Shown here piece after piece: positions 35,827 to 44,542 of a DNA stretch of 64,000 nucleotides. The stretch is taken from assembly GCF_008386505.1 (NCBI RefSeq), contig NZ_VUNZ01000003.1, forward strand, positions 62,001 through 126,000, in the 5' to 3' direction. The notes beneath the pieces are model-generated. The model was not told the origin of the DNA, ran no database searches, and saw only the letters and a program-made list of their open reading frames with translations. How positions within the stretch are numbered: position 1 is the first letter of the stretch; each line of letters starts with the position of its first letter. Both the position numbers and the translations under genes were made by a program. Source of the DNA: Chryseobacterium sediminis (lineage in GTDB: Bacteria; Bacteroidota; Bacteroidia; Flavobacteriales; Weeksellaceae).

Positions 35827-36609
35827 ATGAAATCCATAAAAAATGAACTGATCTACTTTGCAACAGCATTGATGTTTTTCACAAGAATCCCGGTTCCTTT
35901 TACCATTCCCTATTCCAGTGAGATTATGAACAGATCTCAAAAATATTTTGCCTGGGTCGGGTTGGTAATAGGACTCATCAATGCATTGGTTCTTTATCTT
36001 TCTACGATGCTTTTTAATCTGGAAATAGGAATTGTTTTAATGATGATTTCCAGTGTTTTACTTACCGGAGCGTTCCATGAAGACGGTTTTACAGATATGT
36101 GCGACAGTTTTGGGGGTGGATATGGAAAGGAAAAAATCCTGACTATTATGAAAGACAGTCGGGTAGGAGCGTATGGAACCATTGGAATTATTCTTCTTTT
36201 TGCTTTGAAATTTTATAGCATTCACGCTTTGGGAGCTGTTGCTCCATTGAGAGTCTTAGGTATTATTATTTTAGCGCATACGGCAAGCCGGTTTATTTCG
36301 GGAACGATGATTTATACTCACCAATATGTTACTGATATTGATGTCAGCAAATCAAAACCTTTAGCCAATAAACCATTAGATGGAATGGCTCTGCTGGTAG
36401 GATTTATCAGTGTTGTAATTGCTTTTGCCCTGATTCCTGACTGGCGGTTGATTTTCGCTTTTGCACTGGCTTATTCAGGTAAAATATATATGGGATGGTA
36501 TTTTAAAAAGCACATTGGCGGATATACCGGAGATTGTCTGGGATCTGTACAGCAGGTTTGTGAAGTTTTATTTTACTTAGGAACAATGATCGCATGGAAA
36601 TTCATTTAA
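35827..36609 (+). CDS. cobS: Adenosylcobinamide-GDP ribazoletransferase
   Basis: Membrane enzyme joining adenosylcobinamide-GDP and alpha-ribazole (phosphate) to cobalamin. ATALMFFTRIPVP near the N-terminus, the metal-binding GAFHEDGFTDMCDSFGGG and KDSRVGAYGTIG are the CobS signatures; several hydrophobic helices follow and GGYTGDCLGSVQQVCEV closes the active site. It starts immediately after the cobT stop and overlaps cobC by 16 bp. Confidence 0.96.
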   Translation: MKSIKNELIYFATALMFFTRIPVPFTIPYSSEIMNRSQKYFAWVGLVIGLINALVLYLSTMLFNLEIGIVLMMISSVLLTGAFHEDGFTDMCDSFGGGYGKEKILTIMKDSRVGAYGTIGIILLFALKFYSIHALGAVAPLRVLGIIILAHTASRFISGTMIYTHQYVTDIDVSKSKPLANKPLDGMALLVGFISVVIAFALIPDWRLIFAFALAYSGKIYMGWYFKKHIGGYTGDCLGSVQQVCEVLFYLGTMIAWKFI

Positions 36610-37148
36610 TCCGTCATACCGCCGTAGAAAATCCGGAGAACCTATGTTATGGTTTTGCTGAAATACCTTTAAGAAAAGATTATCCTGAAGATTTTAAAAC
36701 GCTGGAGATAGATAAGAATTATGATATTATAATCTCCAGTCCTTCTGAGCGTTGTCGTCTTTTGGCTGATTATTTTAATTTTGATTATCAAACGGACGAA
36801 AGGCTTCGCGAAATGAATTTCGGAAACTGGGAAATGAAAAAATGGACCGATATTCCGGAAGAAGAAATAAATCCCTGGTACAAAGATTTTATCAATATTA
36901 AAGCTTCAGGAGGTGAAAATCTCCTTGAAATGCAGAACCGTGCTCTAAGCTTTTGGAATGAATTGATTCAGCAAAAAGATACCAATAAAATTCTCATCAT
37001 CACCCATGCCGGAGTCATTCGTCTGATCCTTCAGGAGGTGCTTCAGTTTCCGTTGGAGAATATGTTTAATCTTCAGATTGATTATGGAAAGAAAGTGATT
37101 ATTAATGTAGATGAAGGAATGTTTTCTGTTAAAAAGATGAATGTATAA
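36594..37148 (+). CDS. cobC: Histidine phosphatase, alpha-ribazole phosphatase
   Basis: A 184-residue histidine-phosphatase superfamily protein. LIRHTAV carries the phosphorylated His in the R-H-x motif, with ENLCYGFAEIPL next, the CobC-specific stretch; IISSPSERCRLLADY and LIITHAGVIRLIL provide the other catalytic Arg and His. It removes phosphate from alpha-ribazole or cobalamin 5'-phosphate. The start lies inside the end of cobS, giving tight coupling. Confidence 0.93.
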   Translation: MEIHLIRHTAVENPENLCYGFAEIPLRKDYPEDFKTLEIDKNYDIIISSPSERCRLLADYFNFDYQTDERLREMNFGNWEMKKWTDIPEEEINPWYKDFINIKASGGENLLEMQNRALSFWNELIQQKDTNKILIITHAGVIRLILQEVLQFPLENMFNLQIDYGKKVIINVDEGMFSVKKMNV

Positions 37149-37165
37149 TCGCAGTAAAAGTTCTT

Positions 37166-37326
37166 TACTTTGTCATTCCGTAGGAATCCACTCCGTGTTT
37201 ATTATGAAAATGAATTGCGAAATTACAATTCTGACCAATATCCCATCTGAAGACGTGACAATTCCACTCCCTCGGAGGGTGGTAAAATTCAAAGAATTTT
37301 TGACGGGGTGGTTTTCAGCGTTTACT
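37166..37326. repeat. Interspersed repeat, shorter copy (reverse orientation)
   Basis: Read on the minus strand it has AACGCTGAAAACCACCCCGTC, CAAAAATTCTTTGAATTTT, CCACCCTCCG, CTTCAG...GATATTGGT, and GGATTCCTACGGAATGACAA in the same order as the copy at 42861. The tail section present in the two long copies is missing here, where it meets the end of cobC. Confidence 0.85.
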
Positions 37327-37340
37327 AAGTAAAATCCCAC

Positions 37341-37372
37341 AAAAAAACGCCATCCGATACTATCAGATGACG
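37341..37372 (-). terminator. Terminator of the rtcB-locus downstream gene
   Basis: Minus-strand CATCTGA and TCGGATG pair (one G-T) and extend outward, followed by seven T; 10 bp past the stop of the 584-residue gene. Confidence 0.8.
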
Positions 37373-37381
37373 TGAAAGAAT

Positions 37382-39136
37382 TTATTTAAAAATTCTGATA
37401 AAACTATCTTTTTCCAGGCTTTCCAGTGAAAAATCAAAGTCAGCCTCAGACTTTTCTGTCGTAATCTCAGCTCCAAGCTCTTTTACAAGCTCATTGAAAG
37501 GCATAGCGTCATACCATTGCTGATATAATGCACTTGTTGCCATCATGGAAACCTGACTATTTCCTGAAACATGAGAATGTCCGGCTCCGAAATTCAATAA
37601 TACAAAACATTGCTTTTCGTTTTTTGTCACCAGCATTCCCAGAATCATTTGTTTTTGCACAGAATTACATTTCGCTTCAGCAAGGAGATTGTTCGGATTC
37701 ATCATATAATCGTAAGAAATGTTATCTCCTTTTCCGATCACGATTTTATATCCACAATTTGCCTCTCCGCTGAAAACGTTATTCATGACAAGTGTTGGGG
37801 CACATTGGCCTTTGTTGGCGTAAAGATATTCAACGGCACCGTTAGGCGCAGATGTCATATCTCCGGAGTACATCAATTGTCCGTCACCATGATTATAAGC
37901 AGCATTCCAACCTATTTTTCCAGCAATATTCAATCCTGAAAGGTCAAGATCATTGGCTCCCCATTGATCTTCCCAATAAATACCTACAGCAAGTCTTTCA
38001 CCATAAAAACGGGTTCCGGTAGGAATATTTCCTACAAACATTTTTTCAGAAGTTGGCAACGCAAATTCTACATTCTCAGGGAAGTAAAACTTCTTTCCGG
38101 AAATGTTTTCAAACTTCAGTCTCAGAAAATCTAAAATAAATTCATAGTTGAACTGATTCACGTAAGTTTCCTTACCCTTTTTAGTCCATGATTTTCCGTT
38201 TCTGACTCTATAGACAAACGTATCCTGACCATACATTCTTGAGTAACATGCTGACAGTGCTTTAAACAATGCAAATGGTGTTGCATTTTCCAGCCAATGC
38301 CAATCACTGTTTTCCAGTAATGTATTCGTAGCATCATTCAATGGGTTTGAAATCAGTGGCTTGTGGTATACTTTAGAGAGCTTTGAAATTTTATTAATGG
38401 CTTTCGGAGCTCTATTTTTATAAGCAAGGAATAAAGGTTTAAATCTATTAAAAATTTCTGCCATTTTTTCCATTCCAAAACTTTCAAACAGATAGGTTGG
38501 GTTAAAATTACTTTGCTTAATTAAATCGATCAATTCATCGTTTTTGATTAAAAGCGTTGTATTGGTCGTTTTATAAATGACATAACGGAAAAATTCAACA
38601 GGATTCTCAGGATAAATATCATATAGATCAGCTATTTTTATAATGGCTTCCTTATTTCTGATATTTTCTTTTCCTGTGAAATCATATTCAAGCTCCGTAT
38701 GCAGAATATACAGCAAATCATCAATGGTTTCTTCTTTCAAAGCAATCCCTGACTTTAGGAGAGAAAGGCATTTTTCCTGCATTTCTTCTACTGTATAAGC
38801 TTTGATTACTTTAAAAATCAACTTTGTGTCAGGAACAGTCAAAATTTCTTTAGGAATGTAAATTTCACTCTGAAAATTACTTCCATAGGTGGAAATATAA
38901 TGACGGATCTGTTCAAAAAACAATTCAATTCTGCAAGTGTTCTTTATTTTTTCCCAGGATTTATGGAAAGTTTTATTCAAATCATTTCCATTCAGTTTTT
39001 CCTTAGCATAATAAGAGATGATTTCATTTTTTGCCCAAACTGCATTAGGTTCAATAATAAAACCGTCATTAGAAATAAATGGCTCTGCATTCGATTCTCT
39101 AGCCAATACAGCATTGAATAATTGTAGTGTTTTCAT
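37382..39136 (-). CDS. Unrecognised 584-residue protein encoded with rtcB and a tRNA-like RNA
   Basis: I start at the ATG at 39136 (MKTLQLFNAVLARESNAEPF). No signal peptide. The N-terminal 350 residues look all-helical (repeat-like, many Leu/Ile and charged residues). From about residue 375 the character changes to a beta-rich domain with GERLAVGIYWEDQWGANDLD, GWNAAYNHGDGQLMYSGDMT and GAVEYLY, whose order of D-L-D, GD and aromatic residues resembles TerD-type calcium-binding sandwiches; this is only a resemblance. The domain split (helical scaffold plus sandwich) recalls the scaffold-type partners of RNA ligases such as Ro/TROVE proteins, but I see no clear TROVE or vWA motif. Its leader contains three copies of a hairpin element. 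Confidence 0.75.
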   Translation of the reverse strand: MKTLQLFNAVLARESNAEPFISNDGFIIEPNAVWAKNEIISYYAKEKLNGNDLNKTFHKSWEKIKNTCRIELFFEQIRHYISTYGSNFQSEIYIPKEILTVPDTKLIFKVIKAYTVEEMQEKCLSLLKSGIALKEETIDDLLYILHTELEYDFTGKENIRNKEAIIKIADLYDIYPENPVEFFRYVIYKTTNTTLLIKNDELIDLIKQSNFNPTYLFESFGMEKMAEIFNRFKPLFLAYKNRAPKAINKISKLSKVYHKPLISNPLNDATNTLLENSDWHWLENATPFALFKALSACYSRMYGQDTFVYRVRNGKSWTKKGKETYVNQFNYEFILDFLRLKFENISGKKFYFPENVEFALPTSEKMFVGNIPTGTRFYGERLAVGIYWEDQWGANDLDLSGLNIAGKIGWNAAYNHGDGQLMYSGDMTSAPNGAVEYLYANKGQCAPTLVMNNVFSGEANCGYKIVIGKGDNISYDYMMNPNNLLAEAKCNSVQKQMILGMLVTKNEKQCFVLLNFGAGHSHVSGNSQVSMMATSALYQQWYDAMPFNELVKELGAEITTEKSEADFDFSLESLEKDSFIRIFK

Positions 39137-39187
39137 TGTTTTAATTTTAAAAAAATAAGTGAGGAGTAGATTCATTAAAAGTGAAGG

Positions 39188-39332
39188 GTATAGGAACTCC
39201 TTTTACCTATAGTTTATAAAAAGCGGGGAGTAATTTATCCAAAAAATATAGGAACCCCCTTTGCCTTATAATTTGTAAAAAGGCGGAAAGTAAATCTGAA
39301 TTATAGGAACTTTCTTTGCCTTAATTTTTTTT
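39188..39332 (-). repeat. Three hairpin repeats in the leader of the 584-residue gene
   Basis: Copies at about 39188-39238, 39246-39298 and 39301-39332 (the last truncated) share TATAGGAAC, then TT(G/A)CCT, then GCGG.AAGTAA as read on the plus strand. A fourth copy forms the expanded anticodon arm of the tRNA-like RNA (39424-39463). Stem bases differ in a compensating way: ACTCC/GGAGT in the first copy, ACTTT/AAAGT in the fourth. Confidence 0.75.
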
Positions 39333-39377
39333 AACTAATGAAAAATGAATAAGTTAATATAAGCATTTTCATTACAT

Positions 39378-39490
39378 TGAGGAGCAGACAGGACTCGAAC
39401 CTGTGACCCACAATCTTGGCGATTTATAGGAACTTTAGTTGCCTGCAGCGAAAAGTAATTTTGTTGCTCTACCATCTGAGCTACTACCCC
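39378..39490 (-). ncRNA. tRNA-like RNA with expanded anticodon arm
   Basis: On the minus strand: acceptor GGGGTAG pairs with CTGCTCC (two G-U), D arm GCTC-AGATGGTA-GAGC, T arm ACAGG-TTCGAGT-CCTGT. Between D and T arms the strands ACAA and TTGT frame about 46 nt in place of the usual 9 or so. The 3' part GCCAAGATTG resembles the anticodon loop of tRNA-Gly(GCC), while the 5' part is replaced by a hairpin element also found three times downstream. The discriminator is T, followed by CA; a complete CCA is not encoded. Position between rtcB and the 584-residue gene, same strand, suggests a functional tRNA mimic or substrate of the RNA ligase and not a translating tRNA. Confidence 0.8.
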
Positions 39491-39588
39491 TGCCGTTATA
39501 AAAAGTTTTCATTTACCTTAAGGCTTTATATCCGTAAGGTTTGGTTATTAGTTTTTTAAAACCTTTAAGGTTTGTATTTAAATTAAAA

Positions 39589-40977
<1,389 letters not shown>

Positions 40978-41006
40978 TCATTTTGATGATGCAAAGTAAT
41001 ATCATT

Positions 41007-41026
41007 ATTGCGCAATAGTTTTGCGT
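41007..41026. promoter_or_regulatory. Candidate operator between rtcB and the HopJ/WYL genes
   Basis: ATTGCGCAAT (41007-41016) is a perfect 10-bp palindrome, followed by AGTTTTGCGT, a partial second half-site. It lies just upstream of the minus-strand TACTTTGC box (40991-40998) that precedes rtcB. Confidence 0.45.
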
Positions 41027-41139
41027 AGATAAAGAAATTTTAATTATTTTTACAAAAAGTTATAAAAAAGGTAAAAAGCTGATCATATGAATTAGTAAAT
41101 AAGCCTGAAACAATATAAAACAAAATTAAATCTGCAGTT

Positions 41140-41475
41140 ATGGTACTATTAGAACAATTAAAACATTTCCCGGAAACGATTCAGTTTGGTGATGTTATCG
41201 CGTATATTGATGATCATTATGAGTTTACTCCTACAGCTTTTCAAAACGGAGATACAACGAATCAGGCAGGACAAAACAATGGTTCATGTAAAGTCTTCAG
41301 CTTCGCAAGCATTCAGGATTTAACAAAAGAAGAAACACTTTGGCTTTTTGGTGAATTTTACAGGGAAGATGTATTGAAAAACCCTGAAGGAACTGATCAT
41401 CAGAATATCCGAAACTTTATGAAGTTTGGCTGGGAAGGGGTTACTTTTGACGAAAATGCCTTAAAAGAAAAATAA
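41140..41475 (+). CDS. HopJ type III effector-like protein
   Basis: A 111-residue protein with the HopJ family segments FGDVIAYIDDHYEFTPTAFQNG, NQAGQNNGSCKVFSFASIQDL, LWLFGEFYREDVLKNPEGTDHQNIRNFMKFGWEGVTF. Named after a Pseudomonas effector, but members are common in free-living bacteria without type III systems and have no known role. No signal peptide. 69 bp before the WYL gene, same strand, so possibly cotranscribed. Confidence 0.9.
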   Translation: MVLLEQLKHFPETIQFGDVIAYIDDHYEFTPTAFQNGDTTNQAGQNNGSCKVFSFASIQDLTKEETLWLFGEFYREDVLKNPEGTDHQNIRNFMKFGWEGVTFDENALKEK

Positions 41476-41544
41476 CTTTTAGAAAAGAGCAAAATAAATA
41501 GGCGAATAGCTTATTTAAAAACACCAATCACTAAACACTAAGGT

Positions 41545-42558
41545 ATGTCATCCAATAAAAACGCTCTTATCCGGTACAAGACACTAGACAAATGTCTTAA
41601 AAACAAATACAGGAAATATACGCTGGAAGATCTCATTGATGAATGTTCAGAAGCATTATTTGAATTTGAAGGAAAAGAATCTTATGTAAGTAAGCGGACA
41701 GTTCAGCTTGATCTTCAGAATATGCGGAGTGAGAAATTCGGGTATGAGGCTCCCATTGAAGTTTACGAAAGAAAATACTACCGCTACAGTGATCCGGAAT
41801 ATAGTATTCATAATATCTCTGTGAATGAAAGCGACCTGAAGGCCATGAATAATGCAGTTCAGATTTTAAAACAGTTTAAGGACTTTTCTATGTTCAAAGA
41901 GATGAATGGTGTTATTCAGAAGCTGGAAGACTCAATTCATGCAACCAATCAAAAATCAATTATTCATCTGGATAAAAATGAACAATTGAAAGGGCTGGAG
42001 CATATTGATATTCTTTATGAAAGTATCGCGAATAAAAAAGTGCTGAAGATTCTTTATAAAAGCTTTACGGCAAGAGAATCTAATATCTTTACGGTACACC
42101 CGCAGCTGTTGAAGGAATTCAACAACCGATGGTTTCTGATCTGTCTTTATAAGCAGAAAATGTACAATCTGGCTCTGGACAGGATGGAAACTATTGAAGC
42201 AGATGAAAGTCTTCCGTATATTGATAAAGATCTGGATGGGGATGAATACTTCAAAGATATTGTAGGAGTTACAGTTGCAGAATCAATGGACCCGAGAAAC
42301 GTAGTTTTCTGGGTAGATTCAGGAAATGCTCCTTATGTGAAGACCAAACCACTGCACAAAAGCCAGGAGATTATCAGGGAAAATCAGGACGGAACCCTAT
42401 TTAAAATTTGTGTTCAGATCAATTTTGAGCTGGAAAGATTACTGCTGGGATTTGGTGATAGTCTGATTGTTCATAAACCCCGGAAATTAAGATTGAAAAT
42501 GGAAGAAAAATTCAGAGCCGGAAGCAAAAACTACCAAAGTCTGATTGTTCCTGATTAA
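41545..42558 (+). CDS. WYL-domain transcriptional regulator
   Basis: A 337-residue regulator with an N-terminal helix-turn-helix region (about 1-75, RYKTLDKCLKNKYRKYTLEDLI...) and a WYL ligand-binding domain (about 155-240, ILYESIANKKVLKILYKSF then TVHPQLLKEFNNRWFLICLYKQ) followed by the WCX C-terminal part. WYL proteins sense nucleic acid or nucleotide ligands and often regulate defence and nucleic-acid-repair loci. Its place next to rtcB makes it the candidate regulator of that locus. Confidence 0.92.
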   Translation: MSSNKNALIRYKTLDKCLKNKYRKYTLEDLIDECSEALFEFEGKESYVSKRTVQLDLQNMRSEKFGYEAPIEVYERKYYRYSDPEYSIHNISVNESDLKAMNNAVQILKQFKDFSMFKEMNGVIQKLEDSIHATNQKSIIHLDKNEQLKGLEHIDILYESIANKKVLKILYKSFTARESNIFTVHPQLLKEFNNRWFLICLYKQKMYNLALDRMETIEADESLPYIDKDLDGDEYFKDIVGVTVAESMDPRNVVFWVDSGNAPYVKTKPLHKSQEIIRENQDGTLFKICVQINFELERLLLGFGDSLIVHKPRKLRLKMEEKFRAGSKNYQSLIVPD

Positions 42559-42584
42559 AATTAAATTTCCTGTTCATTTTTATC

Positions 42585-42602
42585 TTGGCTTGGATATTGC
42601 AT
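42585..42602 (+). promoter_or_regulatory. Sigma-54-type promoter of the small membrane-associated protein
   Basis: TTGGCTTGGATATTGCAT has GG (42587-42588) and GC (42599-42600) exactly 10 nt apart, as in the TGGC...TTGC -24/-12 consensus, 28 nt before the small ORF start. Confidence 0.6.
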
Positions 42603-42627
42603 TATTTATATACAAAAAATTAAGTTT

Positions 42628-42765
42628 ATGAAATCAAGAATATTTAAAGCATTAATTGCGATACTGGCACCCATAGCGATAGAATATATTGTTAAAAAAA
42701 TATCTGAGAAACTTGATAAAAAGGAAGATCAGAAAGAAAAAGAACCAAAGCAGATTACAGCTTAA
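42628..42765 (+). CDS. Small 45-residue amphipathic/hydrophobic protein
   Basis: MKSRIFKALIAILAPIAIEY opens with one hydrophobic segment, and the remainder is Lys/Glu rich and probably helical. No cysteine, no known motif. Support for a real gene: a sigma-54-type promoter at the right distance, a single clean ORF, and a strong terminator 32 bp after the stop. Possibly a membrane-associated small protein; function unknown. Confidence 0.65.
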   Translation: MKSRIFKALIAILAPIAIEYIVKKISEKLDKKEDQKEKEPKQITA

Positions 42766-42796
42766 ACGTACAAGTAGTTATAATTTAAAATTATTG

Positions 42797-42834
42797 AAAA
42801 GAGACTGTCATAAATAGGTACAGTCTCTTTTTTT
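42797..42834 (+). terminator. Rho-independent terminator of the small ORF
   Basis: AAAAGAGACTGT pairs with ACAGTCTCTTTT and runs into more T. Same hairpin word as at 3587-3617. Confidence 0.85.
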
Positions 42835-42860
42835 GTTGTTAGTGGATATTTTTTGTTGAA

Positions 42861-43145
42861 CGCTGAAAACCACCCCGTCAAAAATTCTTTGAATTTTCGC
42901 CAACCCTCCGGAAGAGGGGAATTTTTGTGCCTTCAGCTTGATATTGGTGAGGGTTGTAATGTTGGAAAAAAGAAGACTGGATTCCTCCGGAATGACAAAG
43001 TGTATGGATAAACTAAGCGTTGTAATTGTCATTCCGGAGGAATCTAAACCGTTTTATTTAAAAACTTAAGTATACTTCTTCACTATGTAGTAGTAACTTA
43101 AATAACTTAAATGTTCAAACACTTTTGTGACTTTTGTGGTTTCAC
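42861..43145. repeat. Interspersed repeat, long copy 1 (about 285 bp)
   Basis: Starts CGCTGAAAACCACCCCGTCA, then the AATTC...GAATT palindrome core, then a CTTCAG...GATATTGGT block. After that comes an inverted repeat, GGATTCCTCCGGAATGAC (42979) and GTCATTCCGGAGGAATC (43028), and the tail TAGTAACTTAAATAA...CTTTTGTGACTTTTGTGG. All blocks recur in the same order at 60705-61003. No ORF inside. Together with the small gene it fills the 590-bp gap between the WYL gene and the DUF1501 gene. Confidence 0.85.
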
Positions 43146-43148
43146 AGA

Positions 43149-44333
43149 TCACACAAAATCATAAATCCCATCCTTCCATCCCAATACTTTAGAAGAATCC
43201 GCTTTAAGCCAGTTTTTCAGGATTGTAGCATATACTTTTCTGAAATCTTCTTTATAGATCAGGTCTCCGTCATTCAGATTCTGTAGATCAGGAAGAGCAT
43301 TTAATATACCTTTCTTTTTAAGGTTTCCGCTGATAAAAAACATCTGGTTGGCTGTTCCGTGGTCCGTTCCGTTGCTGGCATTCTGAGCCACACGTCGACC
43401 AAATTCCGAAAATGTCATCAGCAGAATATTATTGAAAAGTCCATTGCTTTTCATGTCAGCAACAAATGATTTTACAGCTTCATTGATGTCATTGAATAAC
43501 TTCTTTTGTCTGTCATTTTGATTCACATGCGTATCAAAACTTCCGATCGAAAGATAATAAACTTGTGTATTGATATCAGATTTTATTAAAGAGGCTACGG
43601 TCTTAAAGTCTTTTCCCAGTTGAGAATTAGGATATATCTGTTCTGTTTTTTTTGCTTTACTTTTTTCAAAGATATAATCAGCATTATTAATCGTAGAACC
43701 CAGAGTCTGATAAAGATAAGAAACGGTTTCATCATCGTGATGATGGTCGTAGAGAGATTTGAAATACTTTTCCTGACTGGTTTGGTAGAGTCTTTTAGGA
43801 TCTTTAAAGGCAAACGCTTTATTGTTTTCTCCTTTTAAGGCAAGACTTAGCATATCATCCACTTCCAGTGCCTGAGTAGGATGGTCGCAGCGGTAGCATT
43901 CTTCATCCAGAAAACGTCCCAGCCAGCCTGTTTCCAGAAACTGATCACTTCTGCTTGCCGACTGCCAGATATCCATGCTTCTGAAATGGGATTTGTCGGG
44001 ATTTGGATATCCTACATTATTCATTACAGAAAGTTCTCCATTATCAAAAAGCTCTTTAAAATAGGATAGGGACGGATTGATTCCTGCTTCATCAGTCAGC
44101 GGTATGGAGTCCTGAATTGCCAACGTTTTCCTTTCTCTGAAATAAATATCATTTTTAGCCGGAATAATCGTATTCAAACCATCATTTCCCCCTGTAAACT
44201 GAAGGACTATCAGAATGTTCTGATTGGGATTCAGAGCTTGATCCAATGTCATGGCCTTTAAGAAATTGGGCATCAGCATAGAAGCCGTTGCCAGGGAACT
44301 TATTTTGAGGAATTCTCTTCTTTTGATTAGCAT
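43149..44333 (-). CDS. DUF1501 family protein (Tat-exported)
   Basis: A 394-residue alkaline-phosphatase-fold (sulfatase-like) protein. MLIKRREFLKISSLATASML is a twin-arginine signal. Then LIVLQFTGGNDGLNTIIP, NVGYPNPDKSHFRSMDIWQSA, TLGSTINNADYIF, LSIGSFDTHVNQNDRQ, LMTFSEFGRRVAQNASNGTDHG are the DUF1501 blocks with the metal-ligand candidates Asp/His. Found with a DUF1800 partner upstream across many bacteria; the pair's function is unknown. Confidence 0.93.
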   Translation of the reverse strand: MLIKRREFLKISSLATASMLMPNFLKAMTLDQALNPNQNILIVLQFTGGNDGLNTIIPAKNDIYFRERKTLAIQDSIPLTDEAGINPSLSYFKELFDNGELSVMNNVGYPNPDKSHFRSMDIWQSASRSDQFLETGWLGRFLDEECYRCDHPTQALEVDDMLSLALKGENNKAFAFKDPKRLYQTSQEKYFKSLYDHHHDDETVSYLYQTLGSTINNADYIFEKSKAKKTEQIYPNSQLGKDFKTVASLIKSDINTQVYYLSIGSFDTHVNQNDRQKKLFNDINEAVKSFVADMKSNGLFNNILLMTFSEFGRRVAQNASNGTDHGTANQMFFISGNLKKKGILNALPDLQNLNDGDLIYKEDFRKVYATILKNWLKADSSKVLGWKDGIYDFV

Positions 44334-44480
44334 AATTTTGTTTTTAGAGTAAAAGAGGCAATAGGTGGCAGATGATAGGTTTCAGGTTGCAGGACTGTGC
44401 TATATTTTACTAATATTTGTTTTTACAAAACTTTTATAGAATTAAATAGTAAATAAAAGGCTGTAAATCTAAACTACGAC
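44334..44480. other. Spacer between DUF1501 and DUF1800 genes
   Basis: Same-strand genes with a 209-bp gap. The left part holds diverged words (GGTGGCAGATGATAGGTTTC, CAGGTTGCAGG) in the style of the intergenic tracts seen elsewhere; the right part is the heptad repeat. Confidence 0.4.
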
Positions 44481-44524
44481 TATTACCTATTACCTATTAC
44501 CTATTACCTATTACCTATTACCTG
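44481..44524. repeat. Heptanucleotide tandem repeat (TATTACC)
   Basis: Six copies of TATTACC or close variants between the DUF1501 and DUF1800 genes. Same unit length as the GAATTAT repeat at 14412. Confidence 0.9.
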
Positions 44525-44542
44525 CAACCTAAAACCTCCTAC

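Noticed and set aside
39188..39463. CRISPR array reading of the hairpin repeats
   Set aside because: Repeat copies are imperfect, spacers are of unequal length or absent, one copy is inside a tRNA-like RNA, and no cas gene is present.
39378..39490. Ordinary tRNA-Gly
   Set aside because: The anticodon arm cannot fold normally because of about 38 extra nucleotides, and the acceptor has two G-U pairs; I call it tRNA-like.
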